Below, piece after piece: positions 33,220 through 44,112 of a stretch of DNA of 64,000 bases. The stretch spans positions 3,782,001-3,846,000 of the forward strand of contig JAPQWV010000001.1 of assembly GCA_027422505.1 (NCBI GenBank), in the 5' to 3' direction. The stretch's first letter is position 1, and each line of letters begins with the position of its first letter. Made by a program: the position numbers and the translations under genes. The notes beneath the pieces are model-generated. The model did not search any database. It saw only the letters and a program-made list of their open reading frames with translations, and had not been told where the DNA came from. Source of the stretch: Craterostigma plantagineum. Lineage: Eukaryota; Streptophyta; Magnoliopsida; Lamiales; Linderniaceae.

Positions 33220-33560
33220 AGTGCAAATTACGTTTCAGGCCAAAAAAGGTTTTTAAAATAGGTCTCAGACCCTATCAGAGGTATTGCTTAAAGGACCTAA
33301 TTTTTATAAATTTTAGAGATAATGACCTAAATTTACCCAAGTTTATAAATTGTATATGAACGCGTATCAGATGATCTTTGTGTTATTTTAGAACAATCAA
33401 GTGGTACTGAAAATAATGAAGTGGTATTGTAGAACAATGAAGTTGTACTGCAGAATAATGAAGTGATACTATTGAATAATGATACTGCATAACAATGAAG
33501 TGGTTCTACATAAATCGGATCTTACAATTATAAGAATCTAAGATACTGCATAACACACGT
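33220..33560. mobile_element. Shorter diverged relative of the Mutator-type elements, with phased TGGTAC motifs
   Basis: The left part (TTTCAGGCC ... CAGACCCTATCAGA ... AAAGGACCTA ... ACCTAAATTTACCC) follows the order of the left end of copies A and B. Beyond it, motif positions 33382 (GTTAT), 33403 (GGTAC), 33423 (GGTAT), 33444 (TGTAC) and 33465 (GATAC) are 20-21 bp apart. No right end or duplication was found, so the limits are approximate. It ends close upstream of the CCCH gene. Confidence 0.5.
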
Positions 33561-33913
33561 GTTACAGTGAACACAAGTGTACGGCTGAGAAAATAGGAAA
33601 CGAAAATTAAAAAAAAAAAGATAGTTATGATAATAATTTTATATAGAAAGGGGAAAAGCAGAGACGGAAGACCCTAGGGCTCATATATCAGGGCTTCGTG
33701 GAAGTTCATCCGCACACTCTATCTATTTATTTCTCGACCCCTCTTTCTCAAAGCATTCAATCGAAGCTTGACAAGCTTAAATTTGAATCTGCGATTTGGG
33801 ATTCGTTTATTGCCGTTACTGGAAAAGTTTGATGATTTCATTCCGATTAAGCGTTTGCTTGTAATTTTAATTCGTTTAGGTAAACTCCATATTTGGGCAA
33901 TTGAATCAGACAC

Positions 33914-36900
33914 ATGTTTGATATGTTTAATATGGGAGGATCGCAGAAATCAAAAAGAATTTCTTGGGCTTCTGATGTTAATCTTTGTCAGGTATTAATC
34001 CTTATAAAAATCTTCGATTTGTTTTATACGTGGAGTAATTTGGATAAAAACTGGTTACGATATAATGAATGGATTGGTTCGTTGTTAAATGAGAGCGCTT
34101 TTCTCTCGTCTGTTGCACTGTTCATAACGATTTCGCAAGAGAAGTAGAGAAAAATGGAGAAAAGAAGGTTTTTTTTTTTCCTTTAAATTCACTTTATTGG
34201 ATGATAAAAGCTAAACCGTTGAATAAGTAAAAAACTTCACATGGAATAAGTTGGGCTTCGAGATGGTAAATATTGGAAAGCTGTAACAATTTCACAATAT
34301 GTAAAATGGAGGATAATAAGAGTAACGTACGCCAACGAAGCCATATGGTGAACTTTCAGAGATTCTTTGGCAATTTGTTTATTTATGGATCAGTTAATGG
34401 GGCATTATCAGAATACATAATATAATCATGTAGAGCTGGGTTTGATGTAAATGTTTTGAATGGAAACTCAGTAGATAAAGTGAGGTCAAAATTGATGAAA
34501 TCTTGGGCATTGACCTGGTTGGAAGTGGCTAATAACCTTGTGAGAGATTTAATCCCAATATGGCAAACAAATTATGACTACTGAAAGTTATTATTGTGAA
34601 ATCATTCAGTCGTCTGTATCTAATTTGATGTATCCGAGTAGTGAATTATCCATAATTCTTATGTGTAAATTTTGGCAGACATGGCTTTTCTCAGTCAACA
34701 GATTCATGTTGATCTTTGAGGATAATGGTATATCATCACTTATTTTAGTTCTGTGATATGAAGATTTTGATTGATCTAACTTACATTCATCAAATTTTAT
34801 TTCAAGAAATGGGAGTGAATGAAACAGATACGTTTTCTATTATAGCCCTTCCTGCCTGGCTGATCATCATGAGTCTAGAAACCATCCTTTGTTTAATGAA
34901 TAGGAATGCCTGTTGTTTGTCTAGGCAAGAATTGATTGTAACTTGGGATTGCCGGCGGGTTGAAATAATATCCTGTGTAGTACTGATAAGACAATATCCA
35001 AATATCAAGCACTACTTTAGCTGTTAAGGAGGTTAACTGCTGCCACATCTTCTTGCCTGTAGTGGAAAAACCTGAGTGTTTATTTATTTATTTTATTGTA
35101 TGAACTAGCTTGTGGTAGCAGCATTATTGATTTGATCTTATATGCAGATTAGTTTCTTCTGGCCTGTCCACGGTTTTTTCTCCTTGCATGTGTAAGCGGT
35201 AAATGATGAAAAGATTGAGCTTTCACTTTAGTTGTAGAGTTGTTACTTGTATTGGATGCAGATTTTCAATGTTCCAAGTTTCTGCATAATTCAGACTATA
35301 CCATCTGTATTGACTTCATAGAATCAAGACCGAACTTGTGATATCTACTATGTCTGTTGAGAGTACTGTGTTGAAACAGATTTTATTTCATGAAAAATGC
35401 AGGTAAGGCTATTTTTGTCTGAAGAGTCTCCTTCGCAAGTTGGAAATGGAACTCAAGAGCATCTCCAGCCAAAAGTAACAAGGACGGGCAGTTTTCTTGG
35501 TAACGGGCCCGATGATAATCTGCCACCGGGCTTTGAGGGATCACAGCCCGTAAACCAATGGAACGCAAAGCTATCTCAAATACCAGTGATCAAGTGGAAA
35601 TGTCCTCCCAGAGTAAGTATTACATATCTATCTGTTTCCTATATTTCCTTAGGCTCAGTTATTGGATCATCTTAATCTGTCACACGTAAATCTTTCTATC
35701 GCCAGTCGTAATAAGGCATTTTTGTTGTTTCTTTCTTGACATTTGTTATGGGATATTGCTGTGTATGATTATTTCGACTTCTGTATCAGTTGCGATGAGT
35801 ACTCTTGAGAAATTCTATCATGATAATGTCGAATCATTACTTTTTCACAATTCTCATTTGAATTCTTGTCATTATCTTGATTTTCAGTTTAAAGTCAATA
35901 CTAGTTGGCAAGTAGTTGCTGGGGATGAGAGCAAGGAAACAGACGCCGAGACCCTTCGACAGGCGAAAATGCTCGAAGCTATTTATCCTCGCATATCAGC
36001 CATTCCACCAAAGTGCGTCACAGCTCCTCTTCACATCTTTCATCTTCCTTTCGAAATATTTAGGAATATATGATAAAAGTTATGTTCATACTTTGCAGCC
36101 CATCTGAACCAAGTGTCGCCGAAACCGTAGATTACAATGACCAAAACACCCCCGCGGTTCCCTTAATGCCAGTCGAAGATGAAGAAGACCCAGCCTTAGA
36201 CTCATCTTCGCTCGGTTCTTCATCAGCAAAGACAGCTTCTTCGCCATTATCTGCCTTGGACCCGAATATCTTATCAAACCTACAAGCTGCTTTTTCTCCA
36301 TACACATCGAGCCCCAATCAGGGGAACTCGATAGATCAAGATCTGCTGATGAAAATCTTAAGCAACCCTAGTTTAGTCGAAGAACTCGTGAAAAAGCAAG
36401 GAGGGCCTTCGTCAAGTTCCCAAAACACGCCTATCAGTGGAACACAAAGTGTTCTATCACAGCACTCATCAGCTGTACATAGCACGCCACCTTTGAGAAC
36501 TCATAACGTTACGTCTTCGAGCTTGCAAGGTATGGGTACAACGCATAATCTGCCTAGCAATTTGAGATCCCAAGCGCCTAGTTCGTTCGACCAGGGACAT
36601 GCAACACCTTCATGGGCGCCTGCAAACTTACCGTTTAACCCTCAGGGTAGGGTGGGACCCACGTCGATGCCTAGTGTTAGGCCACCTCATGTGCCTGAAG
36701 CTTCAGCCATGGCGAATAAGGATATCAACTATTACAAGAGCCTTATACAGCAGCACGGTGGAGAGCGTAGAGAGAGTAGTATTACGCCATATCCTCGGCA
36801 GGTTCAAAATGCGCCTTTTGGGACGAATCAAGAATTTAATAATAATGTGATCAGACCGAGAGAGTCGAAACCTAGGATTATGAGGCCTTGTATGTACTTT

Positions 36901-37053
36901 AACACACCAAGGGGTTGTAGAAATCGGGCGAACTGTTCTTTTCTTCACGATAATTCGTCTCGGACGCAGCAAAGGATAGGCGGCGGCGGCAACGCTGAGG
37001 TTCCAAATGCAAAGAGGATGAAGATGGATGATAGAGAAATTACTTGGACATAA
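33914..37053 (+). CDS. C3H6: CCCH zinc finger protein, C3H6-like, four exons
   Basis: This is a plant nuclear protein with one CCCH finger and a TFIIS-N-like look at the start. Coding exons by splice sites: 33914-33991, 35403-35612, 35888-36012 and 36099-37053, giving about 455 residues from the first ATG; the third ATG at 33932 (MGGSQKSKRISWASDVNLCQ) would also serve. Junctions restore VNLCQVRLFLSEESPSQVG and IPPNPSEPS, as in Arabidopsis CCCH protein 6. The middle is Ser/Pro-rich with SIDQDLLMKILSNPSLVEEL. The finger CMYFNTPRGCRNRANCSFLH (C-x8-C-x5-C-x3-H) lies near residue 405, preceded by RPRESKPRIM, and is expected to bind RNA or DNA. The gene appears intact, and a short Mutator-type relative borders its promoter. 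Confidence 0.93.
33992..35402 (+). other. Long intron 1 of the CCCH gene
   Basis: 1,411 nt between CAG/GTATTA and AATGCAG/GTAAGG. It is T-rich with no coding frame or recognised repeat; the short open frames in it are not supported. Confidence 0.75.
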
Positions 37054-37659
37054 AGGCAATGCTTTTTTACTCTGTTTTTAAGATTTATATTTTCCGTGGG
37101 TATTCTTTTGGCCTTTTCTTTCGTAGGTACTGTACTATACTGTTTTGATCTGTTCTTAATGTTTACTTATGTGATCGTTGGCCTGATGACTCTGAGGATC
37201 ATTTATGGTGTTTTCCTTTTGGGTTTTTCAGATTAATTGGAGAGTTACTGTGGAATCTGATTTGATAATCATATTCTTGCCATGGCCATTATGCTTGCAT
37301 TAATCGTAATATTTATGTATATTGATTACATAATTTTATCAGTAAGATAATAGAACACTTCCTCATTGGAAGGACTTCTTAGATCTTGTTTTTTCACCGA
37401 CACATTACACTAAATAGCAAGCATAGTATTTAATTTACCTATTCAGCTGACTTATTACATATAATTATTGCCGCGTTGAGTAATTAACTTTTAATCCCTT
37501 CATTCCCACTTGCTCACTTCTCACTTCACTCGACCGAATCTAACACTGTTCACACGCCTCTCTTAGCCATCTCTGTCGAGCTTTTTACATCTCAAGATCC
37601 AAAAAGATTTCATTACACCACAGAAAACTCACAGCGAGCAAACCATCGAAAAGGAAAAG
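37054..37659. other. CCCH 3' region and methyltransferase promoter/leader
   Basis: The CCCH 3' UTR runs to about 37370; the following part, with C-rich CT words (37495-37600), is the probable leader of the next gene. No further gene. Confidence 0.45.
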
Positions 37660-38908
37660 ATGGGCTCTGTTTCTCTGAAGATAGGAGATGGAACAGCAAG
37701 ATTCAAGAAAGCATCGATGTGCTCCTCAGCAGTCAACCTTCTTATGCTCTTCTCAGTAATCACAACTAATCTCTTCGCACTATACGCCTTCACTTACCAC
37801 CCAAAATCCCTCGCCCACGCGCCTCCCAAGAACCTCGCCGTGATCTCGGAGAAGGTGGGCTTAATCTTAAGAGAGATCGATTCTTCGCAAAAGAAGTTAG
37901 CCCAGATGGAGAAGCAGCTCTTGGGCTACGAAACAATCGATCTCTCCAAGCCCAACGTCGCCGGCGAAGTCAGAGAGTTCTTACAGCACCATCGCTTGCC
38001 CTTGGGCAAAGATTCAAGAACTGGGATCACTGAGATGGTGTCTTCTGTAGGACATTCTTGCGAGAAATCCATGGATTTGCTGTCCCAATACATGAACTAC
38101 AAGCCCTACAGTTCTTGCCCAGACGATTGGAGCCTTGCTCAGAAGCTGATCTTACAAGGATGCGAGCCCTTGCCCAAAAGGAGATGCTTTGCTAAGGTAA
38201 TCAACAAAGCTAACTTTGCACCCTTTCCCTACTTCCCTATGGAAGAATGTGAGCGAAAAGATCTATTCTTGGAGCGGTTTAGGCTGCAAGAATCTTGCTT
38301 GCCTTAACAGTAAGAAGCTTAACAGGGACTGCGCTGGTTGTTTTGACATAGTCAAAGGCTATGAAACTCAAAAGTACGTGAATCCCAGGGGGAAAAACGA
38401 CTTCTCAATCGACGACGTTCTGTCGATGGGCGGCGGTTCGAATATTCGAATAGGGTTCGACATAGGGGTTGGGTCGGGCACGTTCGCAGCTCGAATGGCT
38501 GAGAAGAATGTGACTGTAATAACCTCAGCTTTGAACGTTGATGCTCCCTTTAGTGAATTCATTGCAGCTAGGGGACTCTTCCCTTTATACATAAGCTTAG
38601 ATCATAGGTTTCCTTTCTACGATAATGTCTTCGATCTGATCCACGCTGGCAGCGGGTTGGACGTCGCGGGTCGACCCGAGAAATTAGAGTTCTTGATGTT
38701 CGATATCGACAGAGTGCTTAGGGCGGGCGGGCTTTTTTGGTTGGATAACTTTTATTGCTCGAGCGATGAGAGAAAAGCGATCTTGACCCGATTGATAGAA
38801 CGGTTCGGGTACAAAAAGCTGAAATGGGTCGTGGGCGAGAAGGTGAATGGGTCGGGGAAATCCGAGGTTTACTTATCTGCTGTGCTTCAGAAACCAGCTA
38901 GAGTTTAG
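37660..38908 (+). CDS. Membrane-anchored SAM-dependent methyltransferase-like protein (At1g29790 type), one frameshift
   Basis: The product starts MGSVSLKIGDGTARFKKASM, followed by one membrane segment (NLLMLFSVITTNLFALYAF, about residues 26-44), as expected for a Golgi or endomembrane type II protein. The catalytic half has the SAM-binding motif FDIGVGSGTFAARM, then ITSALNVDAPFSEFIAARG, YDNVFDLIHAG and DRVLRAGGLFWLDNFYC. The first frame covers 37660-38307, the second continues to the stop at 38908; they overlap near 38210-38260, where a single extra base (in GCACCCTTTCCC context) explains the shift. All conserved blocks are present on both sides. No introns. The methyl acceptor is unknown for this plant family. 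It is either a recent null allele or a sequencing indel. Confidence 0.88.
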
Positions 38909-39671
38909 ATTGAATGATGATGGTGATGCTATTGCTGTCATAAGTTAATGTTGCAAGAGAAGAGAAGAGAAGGTGTTGAATTTTATACTATAGAAATTTA
39001 TCTTCTTAAGTTCATTTTTCATTTGCATTCTATGCTCTCTCTCTATGATTTATTTGTAATGGAAAATAAGGGTTAATTCCTCCTATGGTTCGATGCATTC
39101 ATCATGTATTTTAACAGTTACGTAGACTTTAAATTTAGATTTGAGAGAGATTCTGACAGCATTTCTGTGAATAGTTGTGCACATTACATTATCACAGAAT
39201 CAAATCTATTGCAACTGATCGAGGTTTACTCTAAGGTAGTTGTTAATCGTGGATTACGGGTCCGTTTAGTTTGATAGATAACCCAAGATAAATCAAACTA
39301 TTGTAATACCGTTTATATCTGCTAGAAAATGAAAATAAAACAGAGGCCCATTTAGTAATCTTATTGCAATAGGCCCATCAAACTCTTCAGATTATGGGTC
39401 CGTTTAGTTTGATAGATAAACCAAGATAAATCCAAACTATTGTAATACCGTTTAAAGTCTCATTGTTAAAGCCCACAATAAATCACTGGCCCGCTACTAT
39501 TATCAAACAAGCCCGGTATAATTCATCCAATGGGCTGGCCAACATAATTAATCCAACTAATATTATTACGAAAAGGTTAAAATCCCATTATTCCACCATA
39601 TCATAAAATCGTCTTTATTTCATAGAATTTAGACAATAAATAAAAAACACCAATTTATTCTTTGTTTCATG
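38909..39671. repeat. Intergenic with a 62-bp direct repeat of MITE-like sequence
   Basis: Two copies of a segment starting GGGTCCGTTTAGTTTGATAG (39253-39314 and 39391-39454) lie 138 bp apart. An inverted partner of the end (AAAGTAAACGCACCC) occurs at 40227-40241, so this may be a degenerate Tourist-like MITE. No clear target duplication was found. Confidence 0.4.
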
Positions 39672-40012
39672 TAGAGGTGAAAGACGAGCCGAGCCAGCTC
39701 GTGAGCTCAACGAGCCGGCTTGGCAAAAGCTCCGCCTGAGCTCGATATAAATGAGCTCGAGCTCATCTAAGTTGATCTCGAGCTGGAGCTCGTTTATGTA
39801 GATCTCGAGCTTGAGCCCAATCATCTGGGCTCGAAAAGCTCGCGTACAGGCTCGCGAGCTTTTTTTTTTTATTTAAATTTTATTTTTATATTAAATTTTT
39901 ATTATTTTTATTAAGTTTTTAAATTTTTTATTAAAAGCTCGAGCTCATCGGGGTGTAGGTGAGCTCGAGCTCGAGCCTGGAAATGTGCCGAGCTCGGCCC
40001 ATTTAGAGCCTA
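39672..40012. mobile_element. hAT-type MITE with GAGCTCGAGCTC repeats
   Basis: 341 bp, ends TAGAGGTGAAAGACGAGCC and (inverted) TAGGCTCTAAATGGGCCGAG, flanked by GTTTCATG and GTTTCGTG (39664-39671, 40013-40020; 7 of 8 bases match). Both ends are full of the palindrome GAGCTC; the middle is AT-rich. Non-coding. Confidence 0.75.
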
Positions 40013-40020
40013 GTTTCGTG

Positions 40021-41575
40021 AATATCAAATTCATATGCAGATCGTATAGTTTTTTATATTCGTTAGAATAATGTTTTTTTTGTAAATTATATAATGATGA
40101 ATTATAGGTTACTTTTGTATTTGAATAATACTACTGAAATTATATCTTACAAAGTCAACACATGACTTGGATAAGCCTTATGATTAATAATCCAACGACA
40201 ATTTATCTTATATTTTCCAATCTTGAAAAGTAAACGCACCCTGGTTGTTCATCGGTCTCGGAGGAACCTTCCATTCCATTTCATCTCATGAAGGTCTTTC
40301 TTTCAGTTATTATATTATTTTTATTTTGCACAAATTTGCTTGTCCTCATTATTGTTATTTTTTGTATTTAATTTATTTCTCAGCCCATGTGAAAAATGGG
40401 CCCAGATGTCCCAGAAGATCCCATCCTTGTAGACAATCGAAATACCACGTGATTTGAGGCCCGCAAATTAAATTAATGGGCCCGAATTAGATTTCTTAGC
40501 GTCCACTAGTTTTTTTTTTTATTTAATTTTATTTAACTTTAGGACAGAAGAATATATTCGTCTCTTAATATAATACGAAGAGCAAAGTCTTCTATTGCAG
40601 GAGCAAAGCAACCATAGCAACTGCTTTGTCCACTTTGGGATCTGACGTGGACATTCCATGTATTAAGTTTGAGATTAAAGGGATTTAATATGAGACAATT
40701 TTGTACATGCGTATCTAAAAAATATCAGGCAACAGAAAAACAAAAAGATTACTACTCCACGTTTAGAAAATCATTGTGCTTTGCTATAACTAGTTCCATT
40801 CTCGGAGATCCATAATTAGGAAAAATGATACTTGAAGAGGTTTGATATTTTTATTCTTTTACCAAGTCAGATGAAGCATCTTATTCATGAAACAAATTGC
40901 TTGTCGATAACAATCACAAACATTGAAGATATTAGTAGATTTTTTTTTAAAAAAAAAAAATCAAAAGTTTTGCGGAGGCAGAAAAAATTATATTTTCAAG
41001 GCGATCATTTCCAAATACATGTAATGTATCATCCCCAATCTTGTCACTTAGAAAACAAAAAGCTTTATTTCTTAATCATATATAATTAATAATCGTATCA
41101 TTAAATTTAGCGAAGCATCAACAAAGAGGCCCCTACTTCGAATACGAATTGCAATCAAATTTAAATAGACTGTTGTTTGACATTCTTTATTAAGTTTCTG
41201 TTCTTGCATGTGACTTTTGTCTTTGTTTCTAAATTTTGTTGAGGGGTCCCTCGTCTGTGTTTTCTTTGAAGTAATTTAGCAAGCACATAGATAATAACAA
41301 TGTCTATTGATAATTATATTTCCCCCTAAATAGGTGAGTATTTAATAATTATATCTCTCTGCAGTGCCTTGCTTTCTTGCATGAATGTTTAGATACGGTT
41401 ATTTGTTGCTCGACATTCTTTAATTAGAAAAAAGATTGGATTGCCGCAATTAAATTCAAACAATTACTTCTAATTAAATATCACTACTGGAACCTTTTTT
41501 ATTTAATTATTGAATATCAAAAGCTTACTCCTACAATTGATGAACTTGCATATATGTATGTATATATATATATAG
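40021..41575. other. Intergenic, AT-rich, no gene recognised
   Basis: No supported gene, RNA or complete element. It ends in a (TA)n run that is the insertion site of the palindromic element. Confidence 0.4.
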
Positions 41576-43439
41576 AGAGATTTGCTATGGTGCCCACCTA
41601 CCGTGAGCGACCACCGTGAGCACCATAGGCAAATCTCTTCATGTTTTCTGTTTTTTGGATTCCTAACGTCGCCAATACCTCCGTAGACCATCTTATATCC
41701 ATTATTAACCTTAATCGCCATCTCCAACACGTTAATTCCTAAGAAAATCATTTATTTATTATCCACACGTGGACGACATAACGAGGTTATGATTTTCTTA
41801 AGAATTAACGTGTTGAAGATGACGATTAAGGTTAATAATGGATATAAGATGGTCTACGGAGGTATTGGCGACGTTAGGAATCGAAAAAACAGAAAACAAA
41901 GAGATTTGCCTATGGTGCTCACGGTGGTTGCTCACGGTAGGTGGGCACCATAGCAAGGATGCCTAGTAAGACTTTATAGGTAAATAAATAAATCCCATAT
42001 ATCGTGAGTTTAGTCACCGATTCTCATGGGATGAGAGAGGGGCACCGGTGAGCTATTATTATCTGATATTAAATTAGTCCATAAGTCTTAGACCTTAGTA
42101 GGGTGACTGAGCGTCAATTACGACTTATTTGTTAACGACTCTTATATGGTTGTGCCAATCATTTGCTTGGGAAGCGGTAGCTTCAAAACTTCATATCTCA
42201 CAGTCTAGACCTCAGATTGAGAATCCCTTTGGTCAAAATCAAGATTGGTGAGTCTTTTAACTATGGTTAAAATTTCAGATCAATCGGACATCGTTTACCC
42301 CTCGATCGGATCGAAATACGAAACTGCCGCAAAGCTGTCATGGCTGTCACGGCCGTGACAGCCTTGCACGTGGCCGTGACGACCGGCAGTAGCGAGCCAA
42401 AATGGTGCCCGACAGTGTCACGTCAGAGGCCGTGACCGACAGTTTTTTTGGTCAAATTTGATCCAAATCAAATCTAATTTCGTTCCTTGTTCTTTTGTTA
42501 TGATTTGTGGGACAATATCTAGTCATTAGATGATAAAATAACAAGAGAATCAAACAAAAATGAGTCATGTAGGACATGATCTCATTTAAACAAATCTAAA
42601 GTATATTTCATGATTTAAAACTTGGTTTTACATTATGAGACTTGTGATTTTCGTCTATAATGAATTCCAAGCTATTTCTCACACTATCTAAGAGATTTTA
42701 GAGAGAAGTTAGAGCATTTAGGGTGAGCCTTGTGAAAACCCTAAGTGTTTGTGAGTTTTAGAAATCACACACACACAAATACATCTCTACACAACATTCC
42801 ATACTTCCTCTAGCCATCCTTGGGAGGTGTTGGTCTGCGGCACGTCACGGGGTCGGCGTGATTCTCTTCGACACAGTTCGTGAGCTACGGGAGCTAAGGA
42901 TCTTCGCTACAAGGGTAAGATCCTCATACTATACGTGTCTACGTGCGTTTTCTTTATTTAACCGAGTATCCTGGGGAAACCGTAAGGGGAACCCGGGAAA
43001 AATTTTAAATTCTGCTGCGTCCGGGGCAAGGCCTCGGGTCACCCGGGGTTTCCCAACAGTTGCTATGGTGCCCACCTACCGTGAGCAACCACCGTGAGCA
43101 CCATAGGCAAATCTCTTTGTTTTCTGTTTTTTCGATTCCTAACGTCGCCAATACCTCCGTAGACCATCTTATATCCATTATTAACCTTAATCGTCATCTT
43201 CAACACGTTAATTCTTAAGAAAATCATAACCTCGTTATGTCGTCCACGTGTGGATAATAAATAAATGATTTTCTTAGGAATTAACGTGTTGGAGATGGCG
43301 ATTAAGGTTAATAATGGATATAAGATGGTCTACGGAGGTATTGTCGCGTTAGGAATCCAAAAAACAGAAAACATGAAGAGATTTGCCTATGGTGCTCACG
43401 GTGGTTGCTCACGGTAGGTGGGCACCATAGCAAATCTCT
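41576..43439. mobile_element. Compound foldback element: two palindromes in inverted orientation
   Basis: Unit 1 (41576-41956) is a near-perfect palindrome with arms of about 170 bp, starting AGAGATTTGCTATGGTGCCC, around a loop containing CCACACGTGG. Unit 2 (43060-43439) is the reverse complement of unit 1, with only a few differences. The outer ends match (AGAGATTTGCTATGG on both strands) and lie in TA runs; both inner ends lack the same last six bases. Such structures behave as non-autonomous foldback transposons or long terminal inverted repeats. There is no protein. Confidence 0.8.
41960..43058 (+). repeat. LTR-like core between the two palindromes
   Basis: 1,099 bp with TG...CA ends (TGCCTAGTAAG to TTTCCCAACA). 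The last part, with AAATTCTGCTGCG then GGTTTCCCAACA, looks like the end of a copia LTR. There is no matching 5-bp duplication (AAGGA against GTTGC), so a simple solo-LTR insertion is not proven. Confidence 0.45.
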
Positions 43440-43607
43440 ATATATATATACATATATATTTGTGTGTGTATAAACATATTAGGATAAAAAACACCTAATT
43501 TATTCAATGATTGAGTTACTTCAATTTCTTTTTCTGTAGCTCAAGTAAGCCAGTGAACATTCGAAATTAGACAAAAAAAGAAAGAAATTTATACTCAATA
43601 GTAGACC
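43440..43607. other. Short intergenic stretch 3' of SAUR
   Basis: AT-rich sequence with (TA)n and (GT)n traces at its left edge; nothing else. Confidence 0.35.
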
Positions 43608-43730
43608 AACTGGTTCTAAAACTCGATGTTATTAGAGCCTCGAAAAAACCTTAATCACAAGGAATTAATAAGATTAACTGGTTCTAAAACTCGACGTTAT
43701 TAGAGCCTCGAAAAAATCTTCGTCGCAAGG
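43608..43730. repeat. 68-bp-step tandem duplication of the SAUR 3' end
   Basis: 43608-43662 repeats 43676-43730 (55 bp, few differences). The second copy is the last coding part of the SAUR gene; the first lies just past its stop codon. Confidence 0.85.
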
Positions 43731-43978
43731 TATCGTCAAGCCCATATCGTAATCGAATCCATACTCCTCTTCGGCGCGCTGAAGAAGTTCTTGAAATTCC
43801 ACGACGTTCAATGTCGAGATTGGAACGATATGCCTCGATCGATTTTCACCTACGTACACTACAAAGTGCCCTTTTGGGACATCATCGTATCCATGTTTCT
43901 TTCCTAAGCTTGAGCAACGCTTTATGATGTGCCTTATCATGGCTTTTTGTGAGAGCCTATTTGATCTTGTAATAGCCA

Positions 43979-43979
<1 letters not shown>
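43674..43979 (-). CDS. SAUR: SAUR-family small auxin-induced protein
   Basis: A 101-residue, intronless protein starting MAITRSNRLSQKAMIRHIIK. The SAUR domain core is present: VPKGHFVVYVGENRSRHIVP, then EFQELLQRAEEEYGFDYDMG and LTIPCDEDFFEALI. SAUR proteins inhibit PP2C-D phosphatases and so activate plasma-membrane proton pumps in auxin-driven growth. Length and domain are normal, and the gene looks intact. A TATA box lies at 44105-44112, and the leader ends in a 45-nt GA repeat that touches the start codon. The stop at 43674 falls at the junction of a short tandem duplication. Confidence 0.95.

Positions 43980-43980
<1 letters not shown>

Positions 43981-44041
<61 letters not shown>
43981..44041 (-). 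repeat. (GA)n and (CA)n microsatellite in the SAUR leader
   Basis: On the coding strand, about eight CA units followed by about 22 GA units end one base before ATATGG of the start. It is a likely binding site for GAGA factors of the BPC family and prone to length change. Confidence 0.9.
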
Positions 44042-44104
44042 AGTTGTGAGAAAGAGTTGGAAATTAGAGGATTGTGGTGAGAAATAAGTTGAGGATGAGT
44101 TCAA

Positions 44105-44112
44105 TATTTATA
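44105..44112 (-). promoter_or_regulatory. TATA box of the SAUR gene
   Basis: Minus-strand TATAAATA about 126 bp upstream of the ATG, with the GA repeat in between as leader. Confidence 0.7.

Noticed and set aside
39253..40241. Complete Tourist-like MITE
   Set aside because: The ends look related (GGGTCCGTTTAG and AAACGCACCC), but no TAA/TTA duplication was found and another MITE sits inside; kept only as a repeat.
41960..43058. Simple solo LTR inserted in a MITE
   Set aside because: The bases next to TG and CA do not form a duplication, and the flanking units are inverted, not direct.
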